Shown here: piece by piece, positions 34,323-43,519 of the stretch
Layout of the letters: each line of letters opens with the position of its first letter
Numbering within the stretch: position 1 is the stretch's first letter
NCBI RefSeq assembly: GCF_000178995.1
Contig: NZ_ADVZ01000004.1
Coordinates: 1 to 64,000 of the forward strand
DNA length: 64,000 bases
Source: Afipia sp. 1NLS2
Lineage (GTDB): Bacteria; Pseudomonadota; Alphaproteobacteria; Rhizobiales; Xanthobacteraceae
Direction of reading: 5' to 3'
Made by a program: the position numbers and the translations under genes
The notes under the pieces: model-generated
Seen by the model: only the letters and a program-made list of their open reading frames with translations
Database searches by the model: none
Told to the model about the DNA's origin: nothing

Positions 34323-35116
34323 TGAATCGCATTCTTACCGCCTATGTGGCGTTCATATCGGCTTTGATGATTTTTCCGATCGCGATTGTGATCGCGGCGT
34401 CGATCAACTCAGCCGCCTATCTCTCGTTCCCGCCTGCCGGTTTCAGCATCATCTGGTACAAGGAGGTGCTAACCGACCCCACTTGGAGCGGTTCGCTATG
34501 GCTGACGCTGAAGATCGGCATCGCAGTCTCGTTGCTGTCGACTGCGCTCGGTGTCGCGGCGGCGCTTGGCCTGCGTGTGGTGAACAGTGCGTGGTCCGGC
34601 GCGCTGCAAACTTTCTTCCTGTCGCCATTGATGCTACCGACGGTGCTGATCGGATTGTCGCTGATGCAGCTTTACCAGTCGCTTGGCATCCGGGCTTCGG
34701 TCCTGACCGTTACTCTCGGCCAGCTTCTGATTGCATGCCCCTATGTGATCCGCCTCGTTCTCGCGAGCTTCAACGGCATCGATCCACGGCTGGAGCGGGC
34801 GGCGTCGATCCTGGGCGCTAATCCCATCCGGGTGTTCTGGCATGTGACGTTTCCATTGATTCGTCACGGAGTGCTGGCAGGCCTGCTGTTCAGCTTCATC
34901 GTCTCGTTGGACGACGTGAACATCGCGCTGTTCCTCTCCGATGTTCATACCACGCCGCTGCCGGTGCAATTGTTCAGCTATATCGAGCAGAACGCGGACT
35001 CGCTAGGGGCCGCGGCGGCATCCTTGCTAGTTCTGCTGGCGTGCGGGGCGGTCTTTATCTGCGATCGGCTGGTCGGCATCGAATGGCTGTTCGGCGCGAA
35101 GCAGCGCTCGGCCTAA
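34319..35116 (+). CDS. ABC transporter permease, PotC type
   Basis: A 265-residue inner-membrane permease with about six segments; the EAA-type loop is LERAASILGANPIRVFWHVTFPLI, and FIVSLDDVNIALFLSD is the usual PotC pattern. It is the last gene of the operon starting near 24.3 kb and is convergent with the TAXI gene, only seven bases separating the stops. No hairpin fits in that gap, so transcription may run into the neighbour. Confidence 0.88.
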   Translation: MMNRILTAYVAFISALMIFPIAIVIAASINSAAYLSFPPAGFSIIWYKEVLTDPTWSGSLWLTLKIGIAVSLLSTALGVAAALGLRVVNSAWSGALQTFFLSPLMLPTVLIGLSLMQLYQSLGIRASVLTVTLGQLLIACPYVIRLVLASFNGIDPRLERAASILGANPIRVFWHVTFPLIRHGVLAGLLFSFIVSLDDVNIALFLSDVHTTPLPVQLFSYIEQNADSLGAAAASLLVLLACGAVFICDRLVGIEWLFGAKQRSA

Positions 35117-35123
35117 GCCGCCA

Positions 35124-36440
35124 TCACATCGAGCCGCCCATTACAATGCGGCTGCGCTGGTGATGGATCAGATTATCCAGCCGCTGCGCGGCCGAATGCA
35201 GAAGGAGCATGTTGGAGTCGGATTCGCGACCCGGGCGCGCATGTGTCAAATGCGCGTGAAGCAGAGAATCGATTTCCTCTTCAATCTGTTGCAGCTCTAT
35301 TTCCGAGGTCGCGCTGCGAATCTTCCTGGGTAAATGATAATTCGTGGCCATCAGGGTTTCCTGAAAGCGATCGTTCTCGAATTCGAGAAATTTCCAGGTC
35401 GCGGCAAATGTCGTGGCGCCGATGCCGAAAATAATAGGCAGCAGGAAGATCCAGTTCGCGTATTTATCGAGCCAGTCCCTTTGGGTGTTGTTGTAATATT
35501 CCGCTGCGCCAGGATGGACGGGAATGTAGGCGGCCGAATCCAGTTCGGGGGCGATGATCTGGGCGAGAGCGGGCTGTTCGATGCCGAGATCGCGCTTCGC
35601 GATCATGATTTCGCGAGTGAGGTTGGCGACGAGATCCGGATCGAGGTCGTCCCGTGCAACGAGATAGACATTGGTGGCCAGTGTGATCCGGTTATCGGGA
35701 GGAATTTGCGGCGAACCCTGAAGCGAGCCTTGCGGCACGACGAAGACGTTGTAGGCACGCTCGGTGTTTGCGATGGCCTCGGCTCCATCGATCGAGAGGA
35801 TGTTGGGCGCGAGGTCGGAGTCGTTCTGGAAAATCTTGTCAATGTACGCGATGTAGCGCCGCGCAATCGGGAGCACCATTAGAAGCGCCGCGACTTCATT
35901 CGAGATGATGGCCTGCCGAGCGTCGTTGATCGAAATATTCTTGAATGCGATTTTCAAACGGGCGGTGTCGTATTCGTTCGATAGTGCCGTCACGAGGCCG
36001 CTATTGATCTCAGCGCCCACCACACCGATGGTTTTGCCGGAGAGCTCTCTGAATTTTGTATAATTCGATCCTGCCGGGGTTACGATCACGGCGGCGGCGC
36101 GGGCAACCTGCGCGACTGTTCTGGCCTTCGGGAGGTTTTCGGTGTCGGCCCGGACAACGGCAAGGTCGGCTTTGCCTTCGCGAAACCCATTCGCGGCCGC
36201 GAGAATATCCGGCTCGTTGATAATCTTGAGATGGACCGAGGCTGTACTGCTGGCTGCGATATGGCCCGCGAGGAGCGAGGCGATCTTGTTCGTTTCCCCG
36301 TCCAGAGAGCCGACGGCGACGGTCAGGACGGTTGGGCGCATATAGACTCGGTATGCAGCCAGCACGCCGCCGATCACGACGCAGACGACACTAATGACAA
36401 TGGTGAGCCGCAACCAGAATGGGATGAAATAGGCCTTCAT
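35124..36440 (-). CDS. Membrane-anchored TAXI-family TRAP binding protein
   Basis: A 438-residue protein. A membrane segment lies at residues 10-30, a TAXI-type solute-binding domain at about 38-325 (VLTVAVGSLDGETNKIASLLAGHI; GKADLAVVRADTEN; FRELSGKTIGVVGAEINSG), a second membrane segment near 350 (WIFLLPIIFGIGATTFAATW), and a charged helical tail to the end. Normal TAXI proteins are free in the periplasm and pair with a TRAP permease. This one is tethered at both ends and has no permease gene next to it, so it may be a sensor or scaffold. ATG at 36440 is the best start; a longer polar extension to 36605 is less likely. Confidence 0.72.
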   Translation of the reverse strand: MKAYFIPFWLRLTIVISVVCVVIGGVLAAYRVYMRPTVLTVAVGSLDGETNKIASLLAGHIAASSTASVHLKIINEPDILAAANGFREGKADLAVVRADTENLPKARTVAQVARAAAVIVTPAGSNYTKFRELSGKTIGVVGAEINSGLVTALSNEYDTARLKIAFKNISINDARQAIISNEVAALLMVLPIARRYIAYIDKIFQNDSDLAPNILSIDGAEAIANTERAYNVFVVPQGSLQGSPQIPPDNRITLATNVYLVARDDLDPDLVANLTREIMIAKRDLGIEQPALAQIIAPELDSAAYIPVHPGAAEYYNNTQRDWLDKYANWIFLLPIIFGIGATTFAATWKFLEFENDRFQETLMATNYHLPRKIRSATSEIELQQIEEEIDSLLHAHLTHARPGRESDSNMLLLHSAAQRLDNLIHHQRSRIVMGGSM

Positions 36441-36676
36441 TTCATCGAGCCAAGGTTCTGTATCTAGATTATTGGGACAGGTTGAGACGGCTTGCAATTT
36501 AAAGATAGGAGGCAACTTTTCGCGATTGTGGCGAGGTTTGAGGTTTTTACAAGCCGTTATTTGAGTGATTTGAAGGGGTTGCAAGACTATCTCTCCCGGC
36601 TCCAAAGGGGCCGGTATGGAGTGGGCAAGGCGCGCTCGTTGGATCGTATCCTGCCAGAGTCTCGTTAGTCACAGTT

Positions 36677-36723
36677 CGGGTGTCTTGTTAGTCAATTTGT
36701 AAATTGACTGACTTTGACACCCG
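36677..36723. repeat. 47-base nested palindrome between divergent genes
   Basis: Outer arms CGGGTGTC (36677-36684) and GACACCCG (36716-36723) enclose inner arms AGTCAATTT (36690-36698) and AAATTGACT (36701-36709) around GT. Between them the strands still pair in part (GTT with GAC, one wobble). It lies between the TAXI gene (start at 36440, leftward) and the reductase gene (start at 36814, rightward), and could be an operator or a structured transcript end. Confidence 0.6.
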
Positions 36724-36813
36724 ACACCGCATTCGTGGCGCATCGAATACCAAATCTGTAAATGCCGTTCATGGAGGCGCAAGTCGCGCCGTCCGCAACA
36801 GCAAGGCATTTCC

Positions 36814-37830
36814 ATGAAGGTTTGTATCTACGGCGCGGGAGCGATTGGTGGCTATGTTGGCGTCTTGATGAAGCTCGCCGGCGCGGACGTATCGCTGGTT
36901 GCGCGCGGCGCTCATTTGAAAGCGATCAAGGACAACGGCCTCAAGCTCCACATCGGCGGCGAGGAAAAGCACGCGCGAATGACCGCGACGGCGGACCCTG
37001 CCGAGCTTGGCCATCAGGATTACGTCATCATCGCCTTGAAGGCGCATCAGGCCTGGGAAGTGGCCGAGCAGATGAAACCGCTGCTGGGGCCGAACACCGC
37101 GGTCGTCACCGCGCAGAACGGCCTGCCGTGGTGGTACTTCCATGGTTTCGAGGGTCAGTATGCTGACCGGCGCATTGAGAGCGTCGATCCAGGGTCGCGG
37201 CAATGGAATGCGATCGGGCCGGAGCGGGTTATCGGTTGCACGGTGTATCCTGCGGCGGAAGTCGAGGCGCCGGGCGTGATCCATCACATCTCTGGTGACA
37301 AGTTCGGGCTCGGCGAGCCCAAGCGGAACGTGACTGAGCGCGCGCAGAAACTGTCGCAACTGTTCGAGAGCGCGGGACTGAAGGCGCCGATTCTGCCTGA
37401 GATCCGAAACGACATCTGGCTGAAACTGTGGGGCAACCTGTGTTTCAATCCGATCTCGGCATTGACCCATGCGACGCTTGACGTGGTTGCGACCGATCCC
37501 GGCACGCGCGAACTCTCCCGCAACATGATGGAGGAGGCCGAGCGCATCGCGCGCCGCATCGGGGTGCATTTCCGGGTCGATATCGAACGGCGCATCAATG
37601 GCGCGGCGCGTGTCGGCGCTCACCGCACCTCGATGTTGCAGGATGTCGACAAGAACCGGCCTATCGAACTCGACGCGCTGCTGACCTCGGTTCAGGAACT
37701 GGGCCGTCTCACCGAAGTGCCGACGCCGCACATCAATGCGGTGCTGGCGCTTGCCAAGCAGATGGGGCGGGTAAAGGGCATCTACCCGACATTCCCCGAG
37801 GAGAAGGTTCTAGAAGTCGACACGTACTGA
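36814..37830 (+). CDS. Ketopantoate-reductase-family protein
   Basis: A 338-residue member of the ApbA/PanE family. The NADP loop is YGAGAIGGYVG (residues 6-16). NGLPWWYF, IWLKLWGNLCFNPISALTH with the expected Lys and Asn, and HRTSMLQDVDKNRPIELDAL with the catalytic-site Glu are all canonical. PanE reduces ketopantoate to pantoate with NADPH. Many paralogues in this group serve catabolic oxidation or reduction of other 2-keto or hydroxy acids; the neighbours here are FAD oxidoreductases and importers, not pantothenate genes. It is better kept than the reductase at 334 and is followed by a strong bidirectional terminator. Confidence 0.8.
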   Translation: MKVCIYGAGAIGGYVGVLMKLAGADVSLVARGAHLKAIKDNGLKLHIGGEEKHARMTATADPAELGHQDYVIIALKAHQAWEVAEQMKPLLGPNTAVVTAQNGLPWWYFHGFEGQYADRRIESVDPGSRQWNAIGPERVIGCTVYPAAEVEAPGVIHHISGDKFGLGEPKRNVTERAQKLSQLFESAGLKAPILPEIRNDIWLKLWGNLCFNPISALTHATLDVVATDPGTRELSRNMMEEAERIARRIGVHFRVDIERRINGAARVGAHRTSMLQDVDKNRPIELDALLTSVQELGRLTEVPTPHINAVLALAKQMGRVKGIYPTFPEEKVLEVDTY

Positions 37831-37853
37831 ATATCGCCATCAAGGGCTTTAAA

Positions 37854-37881
37854 AAGGGGCGGCTCGAAAGAGCCGCCCCTT
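37854..37881. terminator. Bidirectional terminator
   Basis: AAGGGGCGGCTC and GAGCCGCCCCTT form a perfect 12-base stem with a GAAA loop. CGTTT follows on the plus strand, and on the minus strand a run of five T (AAAAA at 37851-37855) follows. It separates the convergent reductase and FAD-oxidoreductase genes. Confidence 0.85.
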
Positions 37882-37884
37882 CGT

Positions 37885-39267
37885 TTATTGCGGAAGGTCG
37901 CTGGCGTGCAGCGGCATTCCGGCTTTTCGCAACAGGGCCTGAAGGCCATCCATCGAAACATTGCGTACCGTCGTGTTTGAGCTGACGGCGATGCTTGCGG
38001 CGAAACCCGCGGCCTGACCCGTGGCCATGCAGGCGGGCATATTGCGCGAGCGGCCATGCGCAACGTGATCTGCCGAGATGCAGCGGCCTGCCACGAGCAA
38101 TTGCTCGACTCCCATCGGGACCATGCAGCGATAGGGGATCTCGTAAGGCTTCAGCCCCTGAAAATCGACATCCTCGCCTTTCGGCGCGTGAACGTCGAAG
38201 GCAGAGACATCGACCGCGATGGTATCGTCGAACGGCGTGCCCTTCAGCACGTCGTCGGCGGTCAGGGTGTATTCGCCCTGGATGTGGCGGGTTTCGCGTA
38301 CGCCAAGCACGGGCGATATCTGCGAGATACGCGCCTTCTCGAAGCCGGGCACGCATGCGATCAGAAAGCGCGCATATTCCTCGATCTGCCGGTAGCAATC
38401 GATGATGGCGGCGCTGAACTCGACCGGCGAAAACACATCGACATCCAGAACGCGGGTGGCGTTCACGTACATCAGACCGTTCGCGGTTTTCAGCGTGATG
38501 TTCTCACGTGGCAGGTCGATGCCGGTCCTGTCTTTGTAGGCTTTGACGGTTTTGTTGAAGCCGGTGAGCCAGAGCCCGTAATCGAGTTTGTCGTCGGTCT
38601 CGGGAATGGCCTGCGCGGGAACGTCATCGGTGGTTCGAGCCCATCGGGCCAGCGCGTGAAGATCAACATCCGCCATGGTGAAGTACATGCCGACCGGCTG
38701 CATTTTCAGATCGCGACCGTCCTCGCCCGAACCCATTGTGAAAGGCGCGCCTGCGGCGGCTGCCACGTCGCCGTCGGCGGAGCAATCGACCACGACTTTT
38801 CCGCCGATGAAGGAGCGGCCAGCCTTGTTCTCGACCACGACGCCAATGATGGTGTTACCTTCCATCACAGGCCGGGAGACGAGCGTCTCGAACAGAATTT
38901 GCACACCTGCATCGGCGCAGAGCCGCGTCAGCAACATCTTCATGATTTCGGGATCGCAGGGAGAAGCGATGGTAACGCCGCCGGTTTTGGTCTTGGCGAT
39001 GTAATCGTCGCCGGCCGCGCCCGTCGAGCGGGCGAGATTCCAGATTTCCAGCGGCAAGCCGCCAAGCAGCGAGCCGGATGGCTTTGTGTTCAATCCCAGA
39101 GTCAGATTGCCGCCGAGAGAGCCGAAGCGCTCGATCAGGACAACGCTTTTTCCCTGACGGGCGGCCGCAATGGCGGCGAGCGGGCCGGTCGTGCCGCCGC
39201 CGACCACGACGATATCCGCGTTCATCAGAACTGGAATTTGCCGTGCCGGTTCTTCGATCTGCCGCAT
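37885..39267 (-). CDS. FAD-dependent oxidoreductase (copy 1)
   Basis: A 460-residue flavoprotein of the FAD_oxidored type. The FAD loop is ADIVVVGGGTTGPLAAIAAARQ (residues 21-42), then LGGNLTLGLNTKP, KVVVDCSADGDVAAAAG, the conserved LGVRETRHIQGEYTL, and a closing VEQLLVAGRCISADHVAH segment with MATGQAAGFAAS. It probably oxidises a hydroxy or unsaturated acid. It is a sister of the enzyme at 40084, and both flank a GntR gene. ATG 39267 is chosen because GAGAGGG sits at correct distance; ATG 39288 is an alternative. Confidence 0.8.
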   Translation of the reverse strand: MRQIEEPARQIPVLMNADIVVVGGGTTGPLAAIAAARQGKSVVLIERFGSLGGNLTLGLNTKPSGSLLGGLPLEIWNLARSTGAAGDDYIAKTKTGGVTIASPCDPEIMKMLLTRLCADAGVQILFETLVSRPVMEGNTIIGVVVENKAGRSFIGGKVVVDCSADGDVAAAAGAPFTMGSGEDGRDLKMQPVGMYFTMADVDLHALARWARTTDDVPAQAIPETDDKLDYGLWLTGFNKTVKAYKDRTGIDLPRENITLKTANGLMYVNATRVLDVDVFSPVEFSAAIIDCYRQIEEYARFLIACVPGFEKARISQISPVLGVRETRHIQGEYTLTADDVLKGTPFDDTIAVDVSAFDVHAPKGEDVDFQGLKPYEIPYRCMVPMGVEQLLVAGRCISADHVAHGRSRNMPACMATGQAAGFAASIAVSSNTTVRNVSMDGLQALLRKAGMPLHASDLPQ

Positions 39268-39327
39268 CTCATACCCTCTCTGTTTCATTCCCCGGCACTT
39301 CGCCGCACTTGAGATTCCAACGACCGC

Positions 39328-39367
39328 TTGACATCGGCCGCCGTTGTGTAGACTGTGTGTATACACA
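39328..39367. promoter_or_regulatory. GntR-type operator and promoter region
   Basis: TGTGTATACACA (39356-39367) is a perfect 12-base palindrome, 24 bases before the GntR start at 39391 and about 90 bases from the divergent oxidoreductase start. Its GT-N-TATAC-type core resembles sites of FadR-subfamily regulators. A TTGACA box lies at 39328-39333, with TAGACT 15 bases later; the assignment of the -10 is weak. Confidence 0.55.
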
Positions 39368-39390
39368 AGGTATGCATAAAGTCGGGCGCG

Positions 39391-40035
39391 ATGCAAAAGT
39401 CAAATGGTTTGGCCACGAAAGCCTACCGGAAGATGCGCGAGGCGATCCTGAGCGGCAAACACCCGCCGGGAGAGGCGCTTTATGAGGTGCATCTGGCTGA
39501 ACGGCTCGGCATGAGCCGCACGCCGGTGCGCGAGGCGCTTCAGGTGCTCGCCCGCGAAGGTTTTATCGACTCGATGCCCGGTCGCGGCTTTCTCATTCCG
39601 CGCTGGTCGCTGCAGGACGTGCGCGAACTTTATGAGTTGCGCGAAAGTCTTGAAGGTTTTGCAACAGCCTGTGCGGCGAAGAACGCGACGGCGGCTGAAA
39701 TCGGAGAACTGGAAGGTATCCACGCAGCCTATACGGAAACGTCGGACTGGGAAGAACTGGTCCAGTTGGGTGATCAATTCCATAACCGGATCGTCGAGGT
39801 CGGCCGCAACAAGCGGCTCACGAAAATTCTGGATTCGCTCAAGGCCCAGATCAGCATGACGCGCGTCAGCCAGTTGCGCGACATCAAGGGACGCCGCGAT
39901 GAATCGACGAGCGAGCATCGCGCCATTCTGGACGCGATCGTCGCCCGGGATTCCGATCTCGCCGAGCGCAACGCGCGCCATCACATCCGATCCTCATATG
40001 AAAGCACGCTGCTCGCATTTCGGTTGGGGTCATAG
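39391..40035 (+). CDS. GntR-family regulator, FadR/FCD type
   Basis: A 214-residue regulator. The winged helix spans residues 8-75 (HLAERLGMSRTPVREALQVLAREGFI) and the all-helical FCD effector domain about 85-210, with the metal/ligand pattern of paired acidic and His residues (QLGDQFHNRIVEVG; HRAILDAIVARD). Such regulators are relieved by organic acids. It lies between two sister FAD oxidoreductases with a palindromic operator just upstream, so it probably controls both and the importer at 41.6-44.3 kb. ATG 39391 is preferred; an in-frame GTG at 39355 would fall in the operator. Confidence 0.88.
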   Translation: MQKSNGLATKAYRKMREAILSGKHPPGEALYEVHLAERLGMSRTPVREALQVLAREGFIDSMPGRGFLIPRWSLQDVRELYELRESLEGFATACAAKNATAAEIGELEGIHAAYTETSDWEELVQLGDQFHNRIVEVGRNKRLTKILDSLKAQISMTRVSQLRDIKGRRDESTSEHRAILDAIVARDSDLAERNARHHIRSSYESTLLAFRLGS

Positions 40036-40083
40036 CGTTTCAACAAGCAAGAGGGCATAGGCCCCGTTGTAAGGGAGAGTAAA

Positions 40084-41514
40084 ATGCAAGGAACCATTGC
40101 GATGCGGGCGGGAGCCAATGAGGTGATGGAGCCTGCGCGCGCCACGCCGGTCGTTCGTGAAGTCGATGTTCTGATTTGCGGCGGTGGCGTGTCGGGTGTT
40201 GGCGCGGCGCTTGGCGCTGCGCGCACCGGCGCGAAGACGATGGTTATCGAGCGCAACGCCTTTCTCGGCGGGGCGGCGACCGCGGTCATCATGAATACCT
40301 GGAACGTGCCGTTTGCGAAGATGACCGGTGTCGCCAGGGAAATCGCCGGTGCGCTGACCGATCGCGGAGCCGGCGTCACCAGCGGGCCGACCTTTCCGTT
40401 CGATCCGGAAGCCTTCAAGGAAGTCGCGATGGATCTGCTTCGCGAAGCATCCGTCGAGATCCTCACCTATACTTGGGTCGTCGAACCGATCATGGATGGC
40501 AATCGCATTCGTGGCGTCATCATCCAGAACAAGTCGGGCCGACAGGCCATTCTCGCCAAGACCGTGGTCGATTGCACGGGAGATGCCGATATCGCCGCGG
40601 CGTCCGGCGCCGAATTCGTCAAAGGCCGCGAGAAGGACGAGAAAATGCGGCCGATGAGCGTGCTGTTCCGGCTCGGCGGCGTCGATGTGAAGCGTGCGGT
40701 GGAATTCTGCCGCAAGGACCCGAAGAATTTCACCGCCGATCCAAATTTTCACATCCTCGACCTCGACAAGGGCCTGGTCCGGATGTCCGGCTTCTTCGAC
40801 ATCGTCGATCGTGCGCGCGCTAATGGTGAATTGCCGGATGAAATCCATTACATCCGTTTCGAAGGCGTCAGCGTCGACCGTGGCGTCGTCACCGTCAACA
40901 ATTCCCGCGTCTATAATGTGGACGGAACGAGTGCCTGGGACCTGACGCGCGCCGATATGGAAGCGCGTGCGCAGAACCGTAAGCTGTTCGCGGTCATCAA
41001 GAAGAACATTCCGGGATTCGAGGATTCCTACGTGCTCGATTCGTCGCCGACGGTTGGCGTGCGCGAAACGCGCCGGGTGCGCGGGCCGCATCTGCTCAAG
41101 CAGGAGGACATGATGGCGCTGTCGACCTATCCAGACAGCGTTGCGCGCATCTGGCGACACATGGCGGAAGGCCGCGATTGGCACAAGGCCGATGGCGGCG
41201 AGGGCGCGGCGACCGATGCTGTGTATCGGACCGGCACAACGCATCTCACATGGTTCGAGATTCCGTTTGGGGTGCTGGTGCCGAACGGCGTTGAAGGGAT
41301 GACCATTGGTGGACGTGCGCTGTCCGCGACGCACGACGCCGATATGTGGTCGCGCGCGCAATATTGCTGCCTCGTCACCGGTCAAGTGGCGGGCGCTGCT
41401 GCGGCACTGGCCGCGAAGAACGATGTTTCACCGTCGAAGCTGGATACCAGGCTGCTTCAGCAAACCCTCGCTGAGGCTGGCATCGATGTGGGAGAGACGC
41501 AGTCCGCGGCGTGA
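40084..41514 (+). CDS. FAD-dependent oxidoreductase (copy 2)
   Basis: A 476-residue flavoprotein, sister of the one at 37885. FAD loop VDVLICGGGVSGVGAALGAA (near residue 28), FLGGAATAVIMNTWN, VVDCTGDADIAAASGAEF, and TVGVRETRRVRGPHLL match copy 1 in order. Near the end VEGMTIGGRALSATHDADMW is the second FAD-contact segment. The expected role is oxidation of the acid imported by the following ABC system, though a reductase role cannot be excluded. GGGAGAG precedes ATG 40084. The importer gene begins about 70 bases downstream. Confidence 0.82.
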   Translation: MQGTIAMRAGANEVMEPARATPVVREVDVLICGGGVSGVGAALGAARTGAKTMVIERNAFLGGAATAVIMNTWNVPFAKMTGVAREIAGALTDRGAGVTSGPTFPFDPEAFKEVAMDLLREASVEILTYTWVVEPIMDGNRIRGVIIQNKSGRQAILAKTVVDCTGDADIAAASGAEFVKGREKDEKMRPMSVLFRLGGVDVKRAVEFCRKDPKNFTADPNFHILDLDKGLVRMSGFFDIVDRARANGELPDEIHYIRFEGVSVDRGVVTVNNSRVYNVDGTSAWDLTRADMEARAQNRKLFAVIKKNIPGFEDSYVLDSSPTVGVRETRRVRGPHLLKQEDMMALSTYPDSVARIWRHMAEGRDWHKADGGEGAATDAVYRTGTTHLTWFEIPFGVLVPNGVEGMTIGGRALSATHDADMWSRAQYCCLVTGQVAGAAAALAAKNDVSPSKLDTRLLQQTLAEAGIDVGETQSAA

Positions 41515-41586
41515 CGCGGACAATTCCAAGAGTAAGCGCGTCATAAAAAGAAGAAACCGGGCGTAAACAGGGTGAGGAAACGGACG

Positions 41587-42630
41587 ATGAAAAACTATCT
41601 GAAAATGGGCTTGGCTTGCGCCACGATCATCGCGGGCGGGTTTTCGCTGTCTCAGACGGCGGCTGCGGAGCCCGTGAAGAATCTTGAGACCACGCATGTC
41701 CGCATTGGTGTGGGCAGCAAGAATGGCTTCTTCTTCCTGCCAACGATGGTTGCCGAAGGTCTTGGCTACTACAAGCAGGAAGGTCTCGATGTCGATGTCG
41801 TCGATCTCGGCTCGGGCGGCAAGGCGCTGGAAGCGCTCGTCGGCGGCAGCGTCGATGTCATCAGCGGCGCTTACGATCATGTTGTCCAGCTTCGCGCCAA
41901 GAAAGTGGCGTTGCAGGCCTTCGTGTTGCAGGGCCGTCTGCCGGACTACGCCGTTGGCATCAGCAAATCCAAAGCTGCTTCCTATAAAGGTGCTCAGGAT
42001 CTCAAGGGCATGCGTGTCGGCGTTTCCTCGCCCGGCTCGGGCAGCGACATGTTCCTCAAGCTGTGGCTTGCCAAGGAAGGCGTGAAGGCAAGCGACGTGT
42101 CGACCGTCAGCGTCGGATTGGGTCCGACAGCGGTGGCGGCCGTCCGCGCAGGGCAGTTGGACGTGATTGCCAACAATGATCCAGTGCTGGGAATTCTGGA
42201 GCAGGCCGGCGATATCGTTATCATCGCCGATGCGCGCCACGAGAAAGGCTCCACCGAAGTTTACGGCGGGCCGTACCCCTGCGCCGCGCTGGTGAGCTAT
42301 CAGGAGTTCGTCAAGAAGAACCCGAACACCGTGCAGGCGCTGACCAACGCCATGGTGCGGACACTAAAGTGGATGAGCAAGGCTACCCCGGAACAGATCA
42401 TCGCGGTGATGCCCAAGCAGTTCTCCCAGCCGGACCCGGAAGTCACCAAGAAGATTCTGGCGAATCTGAAGGACACCTATTCCTCCGACGGCGTATTCCC
42501 CGATAACAGCGCGCAGATGGCGTTCTCCGCTCTTGGCCCGTATGTAAAGAACATCGAGGCGGCCAAAGGCGAACTGGATCAGACGTTTACGAATAAGTTC
42601 GTGAAGGCTGCTTCCGCCAAGACAAACTGA
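41587..42630 (+). CDS. ABC substrate-binding protein, NMT1/SsuA type
   Basis: A 347-residue periplasmic protein with a signal peptide (cleavage near TAAAE) and an NMT1/SsuA-like body: GVGSKNGFFFLPTMVAEGLGYYKQEGLDV, then LVGGSVDVISGAYDHVVQL and KGMRVGVSSPGSGSDMFLKLWL. It is not closely similar to the two binding proteins at 15.8-17.9 kb. A GTG at 41572 is in frame, but GTGAGGA there is better read as the Shine-Dalgarno sequence for ATG 41587. With the ATPase and permease that follow it forms a complete importer. Confidence 0.82.
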   Translation: MKNYLKMGLACATIIAGGFSLSQTAAAEPVKNLETTHVRIGVGSKNGFFFLPTMVAEGLGYYKQEGLDVDVVDLGSGGKALEALVGGSVDVISGAYDHVVQLRAKKVALQAFVLQGRLPDYAVGISKSKAASYKGAQDLKGMRVGVSSPGSGSDMFLKLWLAKEGVKASDVSTVSVGLGPTAVAAVRAGQLDVIANNDPVLGILEQAGDIVIIADARHEKGSTEVYGGPYPCAALVSYQEFVKKNPNTVQALTNAMVRTLKWMSKATPEQIIAVMPKQFSQPDPEVTKKILANLKDTYSSDGVFPDNSAQMAFSALGPYVKNIEAAKGELDQTFTNKFVKAASAKTN

Positions 42631-42655
42631 TTGATTCCGTTAGAATCCGAACAGG

Positions 42656-43519
42656 ATGACAATGGGTGTCGTACAGATGAAAACGATGACCAGCGCCAGG
42701 GCGGTGAACGCCGCCCCGGCAGTCACGTTCCGAAACGTGACATGCTGTTTCGCAAGCAACGCCGGCAAGCGTTCGGCCGAGCCGTACACAGCCGTGAAGG
42801 ATGTGTCTCTCGACATCCTCGATGGCGAATTCGTCTCGGTCGTGGGGCCGACAGGGTGCGGGAAATCCACCTTGCTGAACGTCGCTGCAGGCTTGCTCAA
42901 GCCGACGAGCGGCGCGATCGAGATTTTCGGAACCTCGTTGCAGGGCATCAATAGAGACGCCGGATACATGTTTCAGGCCGAGTCTCTGATGGCGTGGCGC
43001 TCGGCGTTGCAGAACGTCATGGTCGGTCTCGAATATCGCGGCGTTCCGAAAAAGGAAGCGCATGAACGCGCCATGGGCTGGCTGAAGACGGTCGGCCTCG
43101 CAGGCTTTGAGGATCGTTATCCGCATCAATTGTCCGGCGGCATGCGCAAGCGTGTTTCGCTGGCCCAGATGCTGGTTCTCGATCCAAAGATCGTGCTGCT
43201 GGATGAACCGTTCTCCGCGCTCGACGCGCAGACGCGCGTGCTGATGGAAAACGAGCTGCTCACATTGTGGGCGGCGAACCGGAAGTCGGTGCTGTTCATC
43301 ACACACGATCTGGAAGAGGCGATCTCGATGTCGGATCGTGTCGTGGTGCTGTCGGCAGGCCCCGGCACGCACCCCATCGCGGAGTTCACCATCGATCTTC
43401 CACGCCCGCGCGATGTGTCCGAGATCCGTCACACCAAGCAGTTCGTCGATCTGCATCGCGAGATATGGGATGTGATGAAAGAAGAGGTTCTTAAAGGCTA
43501 TGCCCAAAGCAAACGCTGA
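42656..43519 (+). CDS. ABC transporter ATPase, SsuB/NrtD type
   Basis: A 287-residue ATPase with an N-terminal extension of about 30 residues. Walker A is GPTGCGKST (near residue 65), Q-loop MFQAESLMAWRSAL, signature LSGGMRKRVSLAQML, Walker B IVLLDEPFSALD, switch His in FITHDLEEAI. ATG 42662 and 42677 are alternative starts. It overlaps the permease gene by 20 bases, implying coupled translation, and partners with the binding protein at 41587. Confidence 0.86.
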   Translation: MTMGVVQMKTMTSARAVNAAPAVTFRNVTCCFASNAGKRSAEPYTAVKDVSLDILDGEFVSVVGPTGCGKSTLLNVAAGLLKPTSGAIEIFGTSLQGINRDAGYMFQAESLMAWRSALQNVMVGLEYRGVPKKEAHERAMGWLKTVGLAGFEDRYPHQLSGGMRKRVSLAQMLVLDPKIVLLDEPFSALDAQTRVLMENELLTLWAANRKSVLFITHDLEEAISMSDRVVVLSAGPGTHPIAEFTIDLPRPRDVSEIRHTKQFVDLHREIWDVMKEEVLKGYAQSKR

